Shown piece after piece: positions 42,361-51,014 of a DNA stretch of 64,000 bases. Origin of the DNA: Neobacillus cucumis (GTDB taxonomy: Bacteria > Bacillota > Bacilli > Bacillales > Cytobacillaceae). A program made the translations under genes and the position numbers. Where the stretch lies: contig NZ_JAFBEX010000011.1 of the NCBI RefSeq assembly GCF_016908975.1, positions 124,001 to 188,000 on the forward strand, written 5' to 3'. How positions within the stretch are numbered: position 1 is the first letter of the stretch; each line of letters starts with the position of its first letter. The notes under the pieces were generated by a model, which was not told where the DNA came from, made no database searches, and saw only the letters and a list, made by a program, of their open reading frames with translations.

Positions 42361-44286
42361 ATGGAACAGACACAATATAAGCGGAAAATTTATTTAGAGG
42401 ATAAACCCCGAGTGGAAGCGCGAGAAGAAATTCTCGCTGCCTTTTGGCAGACATCTGAAATGGAATGGATTCAGGTGTCAGATGCACTAGGCCGAGTAAC
42501 CGCAGAGCCCATCTTTGCACAGGTCTCCATGCCACACTACCATGCTTCAGCCATGGATGGTATCGCCGTTGTCGCAGAAAGCACGTACCAGGCACACGAA
42601 CAAAATTCGCTTTTCCTTAAGATTGGTGAACAATTTAGGTTTGTTGACACAGGCAATGCCATACCTTCCCCATTTAATGCGGTAATCATGATCGAGCATG
42701 TCCAGATTGTGGATGACGAAACCATCGAAATTATTGAACCAGCCACACCTTGGCAGCATATCCGCCCGATTGGTGAGGATATTGTTCAAGAAGAGATGCT
42801 GTTTCCGCAAGGCCATACCTTAAGACCGGCTGATTTAGGCGTGTTGTTGGCTGCACAGCAATTAATGATACCTGTAGTCAAAAAGCCGGTCGTCACCATC
42901 ATTCCGACAGGAAATGAATTAGTCGAGGCCCATTCCGAGTTAGCACCTGGCAAAATTATCGAGTTCAATGGCACCGTATTCTCCGGCTTTATTAAAGATT
43001 GGGGCGGCGAACCACGCTTATCCAACATCGTGAAAGATGAACCGGATAAAATAAAGGAAGCACTCTTGAAGGCGACTGAAAACTCCGATATGATTGTAAT
43101 CAATGCGGGCTCTTCGGCAGGACGGAAGGACTATACGGTCCATATTATTTCGGAAATGGGCGAAGTGTTCACCCATGGAGTCGCCGCACGGCCAGGCAAA
43201 CCAGTTATTTTAGGAAAAATAAATGGAAAAATCGTCGTCGGTGTTCCAGGCTACCCAGTCTCAGCTTATCTTGCACTTGAATGGTTTGTTCAGCCGCTCA
43301 TTTGCAAGTACTTGGGGATTCCTGTTCCCAAGCGGCAAACCGTAGCAGTCAAGCTCGGGCGCCGCATCGTCTCCTCGATGGGGGCAGAAGATTTTATTCG
43401 AATGAATATCGGCTATGTGAATGGACAATTTGTTGCTAACCCGCTCACACGCGCGGCGGGGGTGACCATGTCCTATGTAAGAGCAGACGGCCTATTAATT
43501 GTCCCTCCTAACATCAGTGGCTATGAACAAGGCGACACCGTAGTGGTCGAGCTATTAAAACCGCTCGAGGAAATCAAGAATAGCATCGTGTTCAGCGGTA
43601 GTCATGATCTTACCATTGATTTGTTATCCTCCCAGCTGAAACGAGCTAGGACAGAGATGAAAATCGTCTCTTCCCATGTCGGCAGCATGGCCGGCATCAT
43701 GGCGATCAAGAAAGGCGAGGCCCATGTAGCGGGTATTCATTTGCTAGACCCAAGTACAAAACAGTACAATATATCATATGTAAATAAATTATTAGCCGGT
43801 CAAGACGTCGTTCTCTATCCTTTTTTAAAAAGGAAGCAAGGCTGGATTCTGCCACAAGGCAATCCCCTTGGCATAGAATCCGTCACAGACTTGGTTCGGA
43901 CTGTCGCCAATTTCGTAAACAGGCAAAAAGGGGCAGGTACCCGCATCTTGTTTGATTTGTTGCTTGATGAGGCTGGACTCACGGCGGAGGAGATTACCGG
44001 CTATGACCGCGAGATGTTCTCCCATTTAGCCGTGGCAGCAGAGGTGAACGGCGATGCCCACTGCGCGGGGCTGGGGATTTATCCCGCAGCAAAGGCATTG
44101 GGCTTAGATTTTATTCCGATTGCCGACGAAGAATATGATTTAGTGATGAAGCGAGAGTTTTACGAAAGTGACAGTGGGCAACAGCTAGTGGAAATCATTC
44201 ATTCACCTGCCTTTAAAAAACAGGTTGAGAAAATAGGTGGCTACCAAGTGGTCGAGCCTGCCGTGCCCAAAGCAATAGAAGGATGA
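42361..44286 (+). CDS. MoeA fused to a PBP-like domain
   Basis: A 641-residue two-domain molybdopterin protein. Residues 1-410 form a complete MoeA domain: HYHASAMDGIAVVAEST near residue 59, IPTGNELVEAHSELAPGKI near residue 181, NAGSSAGRKDYTVH and HGVAARPGKPVILGKING near 250-280, and GVPGYPVSAYLALEWF. Residues 420-641 form a periplasmic-binding-like domain (PBP_like_2, related to ModA and LysR effector domains), here cytoplasmic, with SHDLTIDLLSSQLKR at its start. It inserts Mo into adenylated molybdopterin; the extra domain may sense molybdate or the cofactor. It lies 12 bp after the broken moeA. Confidence 0.9.
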   Translation: MEQTQYKRKIYLEDKPRVEAREEILAAFWQTSEMEWIQVSDALGRVTAEPIFAQVSMPHYHASAMDGIAVVAESTYQAHEQNSLFLKIGEQFRFVDTGNAIPSPFNAVIMIEHVQIVDDETIEIIEPATPWQHIRPIGEDIVQEEMLFPQGHTLRPADLGVLLAAQQLMIPVVKKPVVTIIPTGNELVEAHSELAPGKIIEFNGTVFSGFIKDWGGEPRLSNIVKDEPDKIKEALLKATENSDMIVINAGSSAGRKDYTVHIISEMGEVFTHGVAARPGKPVILGKINGKIVVGVPGYPVSAYLALEWFVQPLICKYLGIPVPKRQTVAVKLGRRIVSSMGAEDFIRMNIGYVNGQFVANPLTRAAGVTMSYVRADGLLIVPPNISGYEQGDTVVVELLKPLEEIKNSIVFSGSHDLTIDLLSSQLKRARTEMKIVSSHVGSMAGIMAIKKGEAHVAGIHLLDPSTKQYNISYVNKLLAGQDVVLYPFLKRKQGWILPQGNPLGIESVTDLVRTVANFVNRQKGAGTRILFDLLLDEAGLTAEEITGYDREMFSHLAVAAEVNGDAHCAGLGIYPAAKALGLDFIPIADEEYDLVMKREFYESDSGQQLVEIIHSPAFKKQVEKIGGYQVVEPAVPKAIEG

Positions 44287-44295
44287 GGTGATAGA

Positions 44296-44763
44296 ATGAA
44301 AATGTATGAAATCGCAAAAGACCCCATTGAGGTCCAAGCTGTGATTGATAAAGTCATTCAACGGGAAGCCGGTGCGATTACTACCTTTATTGGAACGGTT
44401 CGGGAACTGACAAAGGGCAAGAGAACCTTGTTTTTAATCTATGAAGCGTATGAGGCGATGGCTGTAAAAAAATTAGAGCAAATCGGCCGTGAAATCGAAG
44501 AGCGCTGGGAAGGTTCACGTGTGGCCATCACGCATCGGGTTGGCCGTTTAGAGATTACGGATGTAGCAGTGGTTATTGCGGTTTCGACACCGCACCGCGC
44601 TGATGCTTACGATGCCAACCGCTATGCGATCGAACGAATTAAAGAAATCGTTCCTATTTGGAAGAAGGAACATTGGGAAGATGGTGAAGCGTGGATGGGC
44701 AATCAGCTTGAAACGGTTGCCTATCCTAGCGGCAAGCCGGAGGCAGGTGATTTAGATGAATAA
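44296..44763 (+). CDS. moaE: Molybdopterin synthase catalytic subunit MoaE
   Basis: The 155-residue large subunit of molybdopterin synthase, which with thiocarboxylated MoaD converts cPMP to molybdopterin. Motifs seen: REAGAITTFIGTVRELTKG near residue 23, LIYEAYEAMAVKKLEQIG near residue 48, VAITHRVGRLEITDVAVVIAVSTPHRADAYDA and the active-site Lys region VPIWKKEHWEDGEAWMG. It starts at ATG 44296 after GAGGTGAT and overlaps moaD by eight bases, so the two subunits are made together. Confidence 0.95.
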   Translation: MKMYEIAKDPIEVQAVIDKVIQREAGAITTFIGTVRELTKGKRTLFLIYEAYEAMAVKKLEQIGREIEERWEGSRVAITHRVGRLEITDVAVVIAVSTPHRADAYDANRYAIERIKEIVPIWKKEHWEDGEAWMGNQLETVAYPSGKPEAGDLDE

Positions 44764-44989
44764 GGTCTTATTTTTTGCCCATTTGCGTGATGCTGTCGGT
44801 GAGGAGTCTTTAGTGTTGGAGGCTGCTGGTAAAACGGTAGCGGAGTTAAAATCGGAACTAGCGGCTAAATACGACTTGCCCCGTATGGAAACAGTGATGA
44901 CCGCCATCAATGAAGAGTTTGCTTCCAATGACGAGGTCATTTGTGACGATGATGAGATTGCGTTCATTCCACCGGTAAGCGGCGGTTGA
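44756..44989 (+). CDS. moaD: Molybdopterin synthase sulfur carrier MoaD
   Basis: A 77-residue ubiquitin-fold protein ending in the essential Gly-Gly (IPPVSGG), which is adenylated by MoeB and then thiocarboxylated to donate sulfur to molybdopterin. The fold is visible in VLFFAHLRDAVGEES, the TVAELKSELAAKY helix and the AINEEFASNDEVICDDDEIAFIPPVSGG end. It overlaps moaE by eight bases, with an AGGCAGGTGA ribosome site inside moaE. The activating enzyme gene lies 213 bp downstream, beyond a short repeat array and a terminator-like hairpin. Confidence 0.95.
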   Translation: MNKVLFFAHLRDAVGEESLVLEAAGKTVAELKSELAAKYDLPRMETVMTAINEEFASNDEVICDDDEIAFIPPVSGG

Positions 44990-45019
44990 TGCCTTGGGAC
45001 AGCGTTTTGGCTTTGGTAT

Positions 45020-45124
45020 TGAAAAAGTGCCGATAAATGGGTGGAAAGTGCTGATAAACTTTGAAAAAGTGCTGATAAATTGGCAAAAACGCTGATAAAC
45101 TCGAAAAAAGCGCTGATAAAGTTC
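45020..45124. repeat. Tandem repeat array D, five ~21 bp units
   Basis: The phrase GTGCTGATAAA or a variant recurs at 45027, 45048, 45069, 45089 and 45110, spaced 21, 21, 20 and 21 bp, separated by A-runs (GAAAAA, CAAAAA, GAAAAAA) that are themselves in phase. Such phased A-tracts favour bent DNA. The array lies between moaD and moeB. Confidence 0.8.
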
Positions 45125-45156
45125 AACATTTAGCTTTGAAGAGGATAGGAAGATGA

Positions 45157-45185
45157 AAAAAGCTCGCCATTTGGCGGGTTTTCTT
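45157..45185 (+). terminator. Terminator-like hairpin before moeB
   Basis: AAAGCTCGCC and GGCGGGTTTT pair with G-T wobble around ATTT, followed by TTCTT. It suggests that moeB has its own transcription start. Confidence 0.55.
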
Positions 45186-45202
45186 ATGATGGGGGAGTTT
45201 CT

Positions 45203-46222
45203 ATGCATGAACGCTATTCACGGCAAGTCCTTTTTCCGGGGATCGGCAAGGAAGGACAAGCAAAGATAAATCAAAAGCATATCCTTATCATTGGGGCTGG
45301 GGCGTTAGGCTCTAGTAGTGCCGAGGTGCTGACGCGGGCCGGAGTCGGGAGAATCACCATTGTCGATAGAGATTACGTCGAAGCGAGCAATCTTCAACGT
45401 CAACAGTTGTATACCGAAGAGGACGTTGCCGAAAAACTGCCAAAGGCAGCCGCAGCGGAAAAACGTCTTCGAGCTATTAACTCTAATGTAGAAATACGGG
45501 GGATCATCGGTGACGTTAATCCGGAGTTGCTCGAGGAATTGGCTGTAGGTGTGGATTTAATCATGGATGCGACGGATAATTTTGAAACCCGGATGGTTTT
45601 AAATGACGTTTCGCAAAAATACAAGATTCCATGGATATACGGCGCCTGCGTCGGCAGTTTTGGGATGAGTTTTTCAATCATTCCAGGAAAAACCCCCTGT
45701 TTAAATTGTTTGCTGCGGACCATCCCGCTTCAAGGAATGACCTGTGATACGGGGGGAATTATTTCTCCTGCAGTCCAAATGGTCATTGCCCATCAAACAG
45801 CGGAGGCCCTGAAGATGCTGGTTGAGGATTGGGAGGCCATCAGAACCACCTTTGTCAGCTTTGATTTATGGAGAAATCAATATTCTAGCCTAAAAATGTC
45901 CAAAGCGAAATTTACCGGCTGTTTGTCCTGCGGTGAGGAGCGGACTTATCCATATTTGGACGAGGAAAACAGAACGAAGACAACGGTCTTGTGCGGCCGC
46001 GATACCGTCCAAATCCGCCCGTCCCATCAAGGAGAGGTCTCGCTAGAAAGTCTCGCAGACCAGCTTCGTTCATCAGGCTACCAAGTAAAGGGCAATCCTT
46101 ACTTGCTATCCGTTGAAATGGGTGCAGAACGGATGGTTGTTTTTCAAGATGGCCGCGCACTCATTCATGGAACGAAGGATTTAACACACGCCAAGTCAAT
46201 CTACCAAAGAATACTAGGATAA
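45203..46222 (+). CDS. moeB: Molybdopterin-synthase adenylyltransferase MoeB
   Basis: A 339-residue E1-like enzyme that adenylates the C-terminus of MoaD, possibly also ThiS. The ATP site GAGALGSSSAEVLTRAGVG starts near residue 32, followed by DRDYVEASNLQRQQLYTEEDV with the Arg finger and NLQR signature, DATDNFETRMVLND near residue 114, and two C-x2-C zinc pairs, CLNC near residue 172 and CLSC near residue 240. The C-terminal 80 residues are not a standard rhodanese because no catalytic Cys loop is seen. Start ATG 45203 follows GGGGGAG. It closes the Mo-cofactor island; moaA, moaC and mogA/moaB are not in the window. Confidence 0.9.
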   Translation: MHERYSRQVLFPGIGKEGQAKINQKHILIIGAGALGSSSAEVLTRAGVGRITIVDRDYVEASNLQRQQLYTEEDVAEKLPKAAAAEKRLRAINSNVEIRGIIGDVNPELLEELAVGVDLIMDATDNFETRMVLNDVSQKYKIPWIYGACVGSFGMSFSIIPGKTPCLNCLLRTIPLQGMTCDTGGIISPAVQMVIAHQTAEALKMLVEDWEAIRTTFVSFDLWRNQYSSLKMSKAKFTGCLSCGEERTYPYLDEENRTKTTVLCGRDTVQIRPSHQGEVSLESLADQLRSSGYQVKGNPYLLSVEMGAERMVVFQDGRALIHGTKDLTHAKSIYQRILG

Positions 46223-46224
46223 AT

Positions 46225-46258
46225 AAGAAACCCGGACCAGGAATGGTGCGGGGTTCTT
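46225..46258 (+). terminator. Terminator of moeB
   Basis: AAGAAACCCGGACC and GGTGCGGGGTTCTT pair with two mismatches around AGGAAT, just past the moeB stop. Confidence 0.6.
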
Positions 46259-46271
46259 ACGTTTGAATGAT

Positions 46272-46342
46272 AAGAATTTTAACTTCGAGAATGGTCCAGC
46301 TCCAGCTTGTCGGGGCTGATCAAGGCGCTTGCGCTTTCCTAT
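46272..46342 (-). repeat. REP/MITE-like element, internally deleted copy 8
   Basis: Keeps the left tail (TTCGAGAATGGTCCAGCTCC) and the right arm (CTTGTCGGGGCTGATC, AAGGCGCTTGCGCTTTC) but lacks the inner hairpin and one outer arm. Confidence 0.75.
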
Positions 46343-46352
46343 CCTTCGACAA

Positions 46353-46368
46353 TGTTCCACGTGAAACA
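46353..46368. other. parS site (Spo0J/ParB binding)
   Basis: TGTTCCACGTGAAACA matches the Bacillus parS consensus TGTTNCACGTGAAACA at every fixed position. It is framed by CCTTCGAC (46343-46350) and GTCGAAGG (46370-46377), making a larger palindrome. parS sites load Spo0J and condensin and are mostly in the origin-proximal part of the chromosome, which fits the neighbouring gene order. Confidence 0.9.
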
Positions 46369-46456
46369 TGTCGAAGGGTAGGTGAGGACTATTTTTTCGT
46401 AAAATAGCCCATAATCATGTAGAATAGAAACGAGAATAGATGTAGAGGTGTAGTAC

Positions 46457-46762
46457 GTGAATATATCTGTTGATAAACTACTGGCAAAAATCGATGAGGA
46501 ACTAAAATTAGCTAAAGCGGCGACAAAGGAAGAAAACTTGCGGGAAAAGATTTACTCTATTAAAATATTGTGCGAACTCATACTAGATGAAAAGCAGGTG
46601 GCCGTGAAGCCTTCGGCACCAATACAGCCTGCGGTCACACAACAAGTCTATCAACAGCCATCCATCAATCAGCAAGTACTCCAGCAGCCATCACCATTTC
46701 AGCAACCCAAAAAGATTGAAATGGACGATGAAGCAAACGGGGATTCATTATTTGATTTCTAA
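46457..46762 (+). CDS. ywdI: YwdI family protein
   Basis: A 101-residue protein of the YwdI family, known only as a conserved Bacillus gene. The N-terminal 50 residues are helical and charged (ISVDKLLAKIDEELKLAK, LREKIYSIKILCELIL), and the rest is a Gln/Pro-rich low-complexity tail (QQVYQQPSINQQVLQQPS) ending in a short acidic motif GDSLFDF. The start is GTG 46457 after AGAGGTG. It precedes ywdK by 18 bp, as in B. subtilis, and follows the parS site. Function is unknown. Confidence 0.8.
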   Translation: MNISVDKLLAKIDEELKLAKAATKEENLREKIYSIKILCELILDEKQVAVKPSAPIQPAVTQQVYQQPSINQQVLQQPSPFQQPKKIEMDDEANGDSLFDF

Positions 46763-46780
46763 AAACGGAGGTGTTTTACT

Positions 46781-47152
46781 TTGAAAGCTTTTATTATTGT
46801 TGGTGCTATTAATGCCTTTTTAGCAGTTGCGCTCGGAGCGTTTGGAGCACATGGACTGAAGGACAGACTAGATGCCTACTATTTAGACATTTGGAAAACG
46901 GGTGTAACCTATCAAATGTTTCATGCAATCGGCATCCTCATTATCGCTATGCTTCTTGGTAAAGTGCCAATGAGCTCACTATTTAATTGGTCAGGGTGGT
47001 TAATGCTCGCAGGGATCATTTTCTTTAGCGGAAGCTTGTATATCTTAAGTCTCACAAAAGTGGGCGTGTTAGGTGCGATTACTCCGATTGGCGGAGTATG
47101 CTTTTTGGCGGCTTGGGTGTTAATGATTATTGGAGCGGTTAAGAATTTTTAA
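46781..47152 (+). CDS. ywdK: DUF423 membrane protein YwdK
   Basis: A 123-residue integral membrane protein of the DUF423 (UPF0382) family with four predicted helices. Conserved features are ALGAFGAHGLKD near residue 18, the TGVTYQMFHAIGILI helix near residue 45 and GAITPIGGVCFLAAWVLM near the end. Its function is unknown; it resembles small quality-control or transport proteins only loosely. The start is TTG 46781 behind a strong GGAGGTG. It is co-oriented with ywdI and converges on gerQ, with a shared terminator between. Confidence 0.88.
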   Translation: MKAFIIVGAINAFLAVALGAFGAHGLKDRLDAYYLDIWKTGVTYQMFHAIGILIIAMLLGKVPMSSLFNWSGWLMLAGIIFFSGSLYILSLTKVGVLGAITPIGGVCFLAAWVLMIIGAVKNF

Positions 47153-47155
47153 GAC

Positions 47156-47193
47156 AAAAAAGGCATTGGGATAAACTCCCGATGCCTTTTTAC
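47156..47193. terminator. Bidirectional terminator between ywdK and gerQ
   Basis: AAAAAAGGCATTGGG and CCCGATGCCTTTTT pair with one G-T around ATAAACT; T runs flank both sides. Confidence 0.85.
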
Positions 47194-47194
47194 T

Positions 47195-47674
47195 TTATCT
47201 TGGTGGGAAGGTTTGTAATGAAGGACCTGCACCATATGGATATTCGTACTCAATTTCTTCGGAGAAGGTAATATAGTCAACGGCTACCATTGGAATGAGG
47301 TAGCGCGTGCCGACTTGCGGATCACTTAAAATGACGTGGTCCCGTCCGGCAGCTTCGATGATGCCCTTAAACTCTTTCGCATTCCATTGGCTGTTTCCTT
47401 CAAAGGTTGCAAAAACCGTTACTAATTTCCCTTTGTTCAAGCGAAGAATATTTTCAATGTAGGATTGTTCAATTGGCAGCATTCCAGGTGAAGCTCCTGC
47501 TCCCCCTTGTGCTGGTGGTGTTGGCGTACCTCCGAATCCAGCTGGCGGAAATTGTTGTTGTGGAAATCCTTGAGTTGGCATAAAGCCTTGCCCGCCTGTC
47601 ATTGGCTGCTGGGCCTGTCGGTCGGCTGCCCCTGGATAAGGCTGAAATCCTTGAGGATTGTAATATTGACTCAT
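47195..47674 (-). CDS. gerQ: Spore coat protein GerQ
   Basis: A 159-residue spore coat protein required for the cortex hydrolase CwlJ to work and cross-linked by transglutaminase Tgl. The N-terminal half is a Gln/Pro/Gly-rich low-complexity region (GFMPTQGFPQQQFPPAGFGG), which provides Gln residues for cross-linking. The C-terminal half is the conserved domain: EQSYIENILRLNKGKLVTVF, FEGNSQWNAKEFKGIIEAAGRDH and RYLIPMVAVDYITFSEEI. ATG 47674 follows GGAGGG. The cwlJ gene, next to gerQ in B. subtilis, is not next to it here. Confidence 0.92.
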   Translation of the reverse strand: MSQYYNPQGFQPYPGAADRQAQQPMTGGQGFMPTQGFPQQQFPPAGFGGTPTPPAQGGAGASPGMLPIEQSYIENILRLNKGKLVTVFATFEGNSQWNAKEFKGIIEAAGRDHVILSDPQVGTRYLIPMVAVDYITFSEEIEYEYPYGAGPSLQTFPPR

Positions 47675-47894
47675 CTGTTTCCCTCCTATAAAAACTTCTT
47701 TCATAGACTAATACGAGTAGACGAAAGACCTAACAATTTTATTCATACTCCTGTGAACCGAAAATAGTGACAGTTTTTTTGGCTCTTTGCTCACCTCTTT
47801 TTGATGAGACCTTCGGAGCTTAATCTTAGACTCGCTGTTAAAATAGTATGAAAAAAAGAAATGAAATATGACTGTACGAACTTTGTTTGTAGAC

Positions 47895-47933
47895 ATAAAA
47901 AAAGTTCTCAAGAACGAGCCTGAGAACTTTTTG
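47895..47933. terminator. Bidirectional terminator at the end of hemQ
   Basis: AAAAAAAGTTCTCA and TGAGAACTTTTT pair perfectly around AGAACGAGCC, just past the hemQ stop. The remaining 220 bp up to gerQ show no convincing gene. Confidence 0.85.
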
Positions 47934-47938
47934 AAAAA

Positions 47939-48682
47939 TTATACATGAAGGAAGATTGTGATGCGTTCTTCTTCAAGCAGGTTGCCGACGAAAAAGGCAC
48001 CGAATTCGCCGTAGCGGGCGCTGACTTCGTCAAAGCGCATTTCATAGACGAGCTTTTTGAACTGGAGAACGTCATCGGCGAAGAGAGTAACACCCCATTC
48101 GTAATCGTCGAAGCCAACGGAACCGGTGATAATTTGTTTGACTTTGCCTGCATATGTACGTCCAATCATACCGTGGCTGCGCATCATGCTGCGGCGCTCT
48201 TCCATTGGCAGCATGTACCAGTTATCATCGCCTTGACGGCGCTTGTCCATTGGGTAGAAGCAGACATGCTTTGCTTTTGGCAATGTTGGATAAAGGCGTG
48301 CAAGGATTTGCGGGTTTTGGTATGGATCTTCACCTGCTGGCAGGTAGTTGCTGAGCTCGACTACGGATACATAGGAATGGGCAGGAATCGTGAATTCAGC
48401 CAGTTTGGTTTTATTAAATTGTGTTTCAATTTCATTTAGTTCCTCCATGGTTGGACGAAGGATCATCATCATAAAATCGGCTTTTTGACCGACGATTGTA
48501 TATAAAGCATGGCTGCCTTCTTTTCGTTCTTGTGTTTCGTTCCAGTTTTCAACCAGACTTAAAAACTCGTGAATCGCGGCCTCGCGCTCTTCACTAGGGA
48601 GCATTTTCCAAGTTGTCCAATCAACGGTACGGAAATCATGAAGGCAATACCAGCCATCAAGCGTTTGTGCTGCTTCACTCAT
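47939..48682 (-). CDS. hemQ: Coproheme decarboxylase HemQ
   Basis: HemQ (YwfI) is a chlorite-dismutase-family enzyme that converts coprohaem to haem b, the last step of the Gram-positive haem pathway. The 247-residue length fits. Seen features are [13 protein letters not shown] near residue 10, [44 protein letters not shown] near residues 143-175 with the catalytic Tyr and the haem-ligand His, and [18 protein letters not shown] 48682 lies 9 bases after AGGAG. It diverges from pta as in B. subtilis. Confidence 0.95.
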   Translation of the reverse strand: MSEAAQTLDGWYCLHDFRTVDWTTWKMLPSEEREAAIHEFLSLVENWNETQERKEGSHALYTIVGQKADFMMMILRPTMEELNEIETQFNKTKLAEFTIPAHSYVSVVELSNYLPAGEDPYQNPQILARLYPTLPKAKHVCFYPMDKRRQGDDNWYMLPMEERRSMMRSHGMIGRTYAGKVKQIITGSVGFDDYEWGVTLFADDVLQFKKLVYEMRFDEVSARYGEFGAFFVGNLLEEERITIFLHV

Positions 48683-48929
48683 TATAATCACTCCTAAATA
48701 ATCATTCTTCTCATTTCCAATCTTAACTATATCATAGTTTGACCAAGCCGCGCCTTTCTAACACCCCACGGGGATATTTTTATCGAAAAAGGTAATAGTA
48801 AGAAGGTGAGTGGAATTTTTTGAAAACAAAAACTTTTTGGTGTAACCGCTGTCTGTGACTTACATTGCTTGAAATTTTAGCATGGTAAAGTATGCTAGAA
48901 GTGGTAGATTAATAAGGAGGCAAATGGTT

Positions 48930-49901
48930 GTGAGTGATTTATTTGAAGGTTTAAAGCAGAAAATTTCTGGACGTAATTTGCGAATTGTTTTTCCAGAAGG
49001 ATTAGATGAGCGGATTATTCGTGCAGCAAGCCGTTTAGCTGAGGAAAATTTAATTACGCCTATTTTGGTAGGAAATATCGAACAGGTGCAGGCAAAGGCA
49101 AATGACCTTGGCGTTTCTGTCGATTCTGCAGAAATTTATGATCCTGCTACATATGCGGGCATGGAAGAATTAGTGGCTTCATTTGTGGATCGTCGTAAAG
49201 GCAAGGCAACAGAAGAAGATGCCCGTAAAATTTTACTTGATGAAAATTACTTTGGGACAATGCTTGTATATTTAAATAAAGCACATGGTCTTGTTAGCGG
49301 CGCGGCGCATTCAACAGCAGATACGGTTCGCCCGGCGTTACAAATTATTAAAACGAAAGCAGGCGTGAAGAAGACGTCTGGTGTATTCATCATGGTTCGT
49401 GAAGATGAGAAATATGTATTTGCTGATTGTGCGATTAATATTGCACCGGACAGCAATGATTTAGCGGAGATTGCGATTGAAAGTGCGAAAACAGCAGCAA
49501 TGTTTGATATTGAGCCACGCATTGCCATGTTAAGTTTTTCAACGAAGGGTTCGGCTAAATCACCGGAAACAGAGCGTGTGGCAGAAGCTGTGGCTGAGGC
49601 GAAACGACGTGATGCATCGCTTGTTTTGGACGGTGAATTCCAGTTTGATGCTGCGTTTGTTCCTTCTGTGGCTAAGAGTAAGGCGCCGGGTTCTGTGCTG
49701 CAAGGAGATGCGAATGTATTTATCTTCCCTAGCCTTGAAGCAGGAAACATTGGTTATAAAATTGCCCAGCGTTTAGGCAATTTTGAAGCAGTAGGTCCAA
49801 TTTTACAAGGGTTAAATGCACCAGTAAACGACCTATCACGCGGCTGTAATGAAGAAGACGTGTACAAACTTGCGCTGATTACTGCAGCACAAGGATTATA
49901 A
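48930..49901 (+). CDS. pta: Phosphate acetyltransferase
   Basis: Pta converts acetyl-CoA and phosphate to acetyl phosphate in overflow metabolism. The 323-residue protein tracks B. subtilis Pta through its length: RNLRIVFPEGLDERIIRAA near residue 18, RRKGKATEEDARKILLDENYFGTMLVY, GLVSGAAHSTADTVRPALQII near residue 125 and the closing NDLSRGCNEEDVYKLALITAAQ. The GTG at 48930 is 9 bases after AAGGAGG, and the ATG at 48924 only 3, so GTG is preferred and gives MSDLFEGLKQK. The ackA gene is not in this window. Confidence 0.95.
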   Translation: MSDLFEGLKQKISGRNLRIVFPEGLDERIIRAASRLAEENLITPILVGNIEQVQAKANDLGVSVDSAEIYDPATYAGMEELVASFVDRRKGKATEEDARKILLDENYFGTMLVYLNKAHGLVSGAAHSTADTVRPALQIIKTKAGVKKTSGVFIMVREDEKYVFADCAINIAPDSNDLAEIAIESAKTAAMFDIEPRIAMLSFSTKGSAKSPETERVAEAVAEAKRRDASLVLDGEFQFDAAFVPSVAKSKAPGSVLQGDANVFIFPSLEAGNIGYKIAQRLGNFEAVGPILQGLNAPVNDLSRGCNEEDVYKLALITAAQGL

Positions 49902-49999
49902 GATAGAATGGGCTGGTCCTTGATGGGGCTGGCTCTTTTTTGTGTGAGTTGCCTCTTTTTGATAAAATAAGCCTAATAAACCATTAAGGAGTAATCAAA

Positions 50000-50836
50000 A
50001 TGGAAGGTTTACTGCGCCAGCCCGAATGGCGGATTATTGACCAGTCGGCAGTTGGCATTCATTTTCAAGCATTACAATCATTTGGAACCGATGATACCTT
50101 GTGCGCATCCGTAGGTGCTGGAGAGGCGCCGGCAACAGCGCGGACGTGGGTTCATCATAATACGGTCGTGTTAGGGATACAGGATACGAGATTGCCATTT
50201 TTACAGGAGGGCCTTCAATATTTGGCTGAGCAAGGCTATCAGCCCATTGTACGCAATTCCGGCGGGTTGGCGGTTGTGCTCGATGAAGGAGTCCTGAATA
50301 TCTCGTTAATTTTTCCAGAGGCTGCAAAAGGAATCGATATTAACCGGGGCTACGATGCGATGTGGCAGCTGGTACAGCAGATGTTTTCTGATTTTCCACA
50401 GTCCATTGAGGCACGGGAAATTATCGGCTCTTATTGCCCGGGAAGTTATGACCTTAGTATTGGAGGGAAAAAGTTTGCCGGCATTTCGCAGCGGCGTTTG
50501 AAACGAGGCGTGGCCGTACAGATTTATTTGTGCGTCAATGGGAGCGGCGAAAAGCGGGCTGAACTTGTCCGGGAATTTTATCAGCTGGCCAAAAAAGACG
50601 AACAAACGAAATTCGTTTATCCGGAGGTGGTTCCGGAAGTAATGGCCTCCCTGTCAGATTTGCTTGGTGTCGAATTGACCATTGCTGATGTGATGCTGCG
50701 GCTCCTGCAGCAGTTAAAAGCGCATAGTGATTACTTGTATGCGGGGCAGTTAAACGAGTTTGAGCTTAGTTTGTTTTCAGGGTATTATCAACGGGTGGTC
50801 GACCGCAATGAAAAAATGGCTGAGATGTTAAAATAA
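50000..50836 (+). CDS. lipL: Octanoyl-[GcvH]:protein N-octanoyltransferase LipL
   Basis: LipL (YwfL) moves octanoyl groups from GcvH to the E2 subunits of 2-oxoacid dehydrogenases during lipoate synthesis. The 278-residue BPL/LPL-fold protein shows [21 protein letters not shown] near residue 92, the catalytic Cys in [26 protein letters not shown] near residue 147 with the conserved Lys following, and [19 protein letters not shown] 50000 follows TAAGGAGT. It sits between pta and rsfA as in B. subtilis. Confidence 0.93.
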   Translation: MEGLLRQPEWRIIDQSAVGIHFQALQSFGTDDTLCASVGAGEAPATARTWVHHNTVVLGIQDTRLPFLQEGLQYLAEQGYQPIVRNSGGLAVVLDEGVLNISLIFPEAAKGIDINRGYDAMWQLVQQMFSDFPQSIEAREIIGSYCPGSYDLSIGGKKFAGISQRRLKRGVAVQIYLCVNGSGEKRAELVREFYQLAKKDEQTKFVYPEVVPEVMASLSDLLGVELTIADVMLRLLQQLKAHSDYLYAGQLNEFELSLFSGYYQRVVDRNEKMAEMLK

Positions 50837-50906
50837 AAATTTATGCGCTTGATAGAGGTCTCCCTGGAATCACGGACCTTTATTGTTGGATCGCGCTAAC
50901 ACAGGC

Positions 50907-50952
50907 AAAAAAAAGCCGAAAATCTCTCGTGAATAGATTTACGGCTTTTTGG
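50907..50952. terminator. Terminator between lipL and rsfA
   Basis: AAAAAAAGCCG and CGGCTTTTT pair, extended by AAATCT and AGATTT, around CTCGTGAAT; it lies between convergent genes. Confidence 0.85.
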
Positions 50953-51014
50953 CTTGTATATTAAGTGCTGCTGCGCTTGGTCTCTTCTCCCTTAAAGGAA
51001 TTGGAAAGATGATT

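Noticed and set aside
47708..47911. 67-codon minus-strand frame between gerQ and hemQ as a cwlJ remnant
   Set aside because: The product does not resemble CwlJ or any family known to me and runs into the hemQ terminator.
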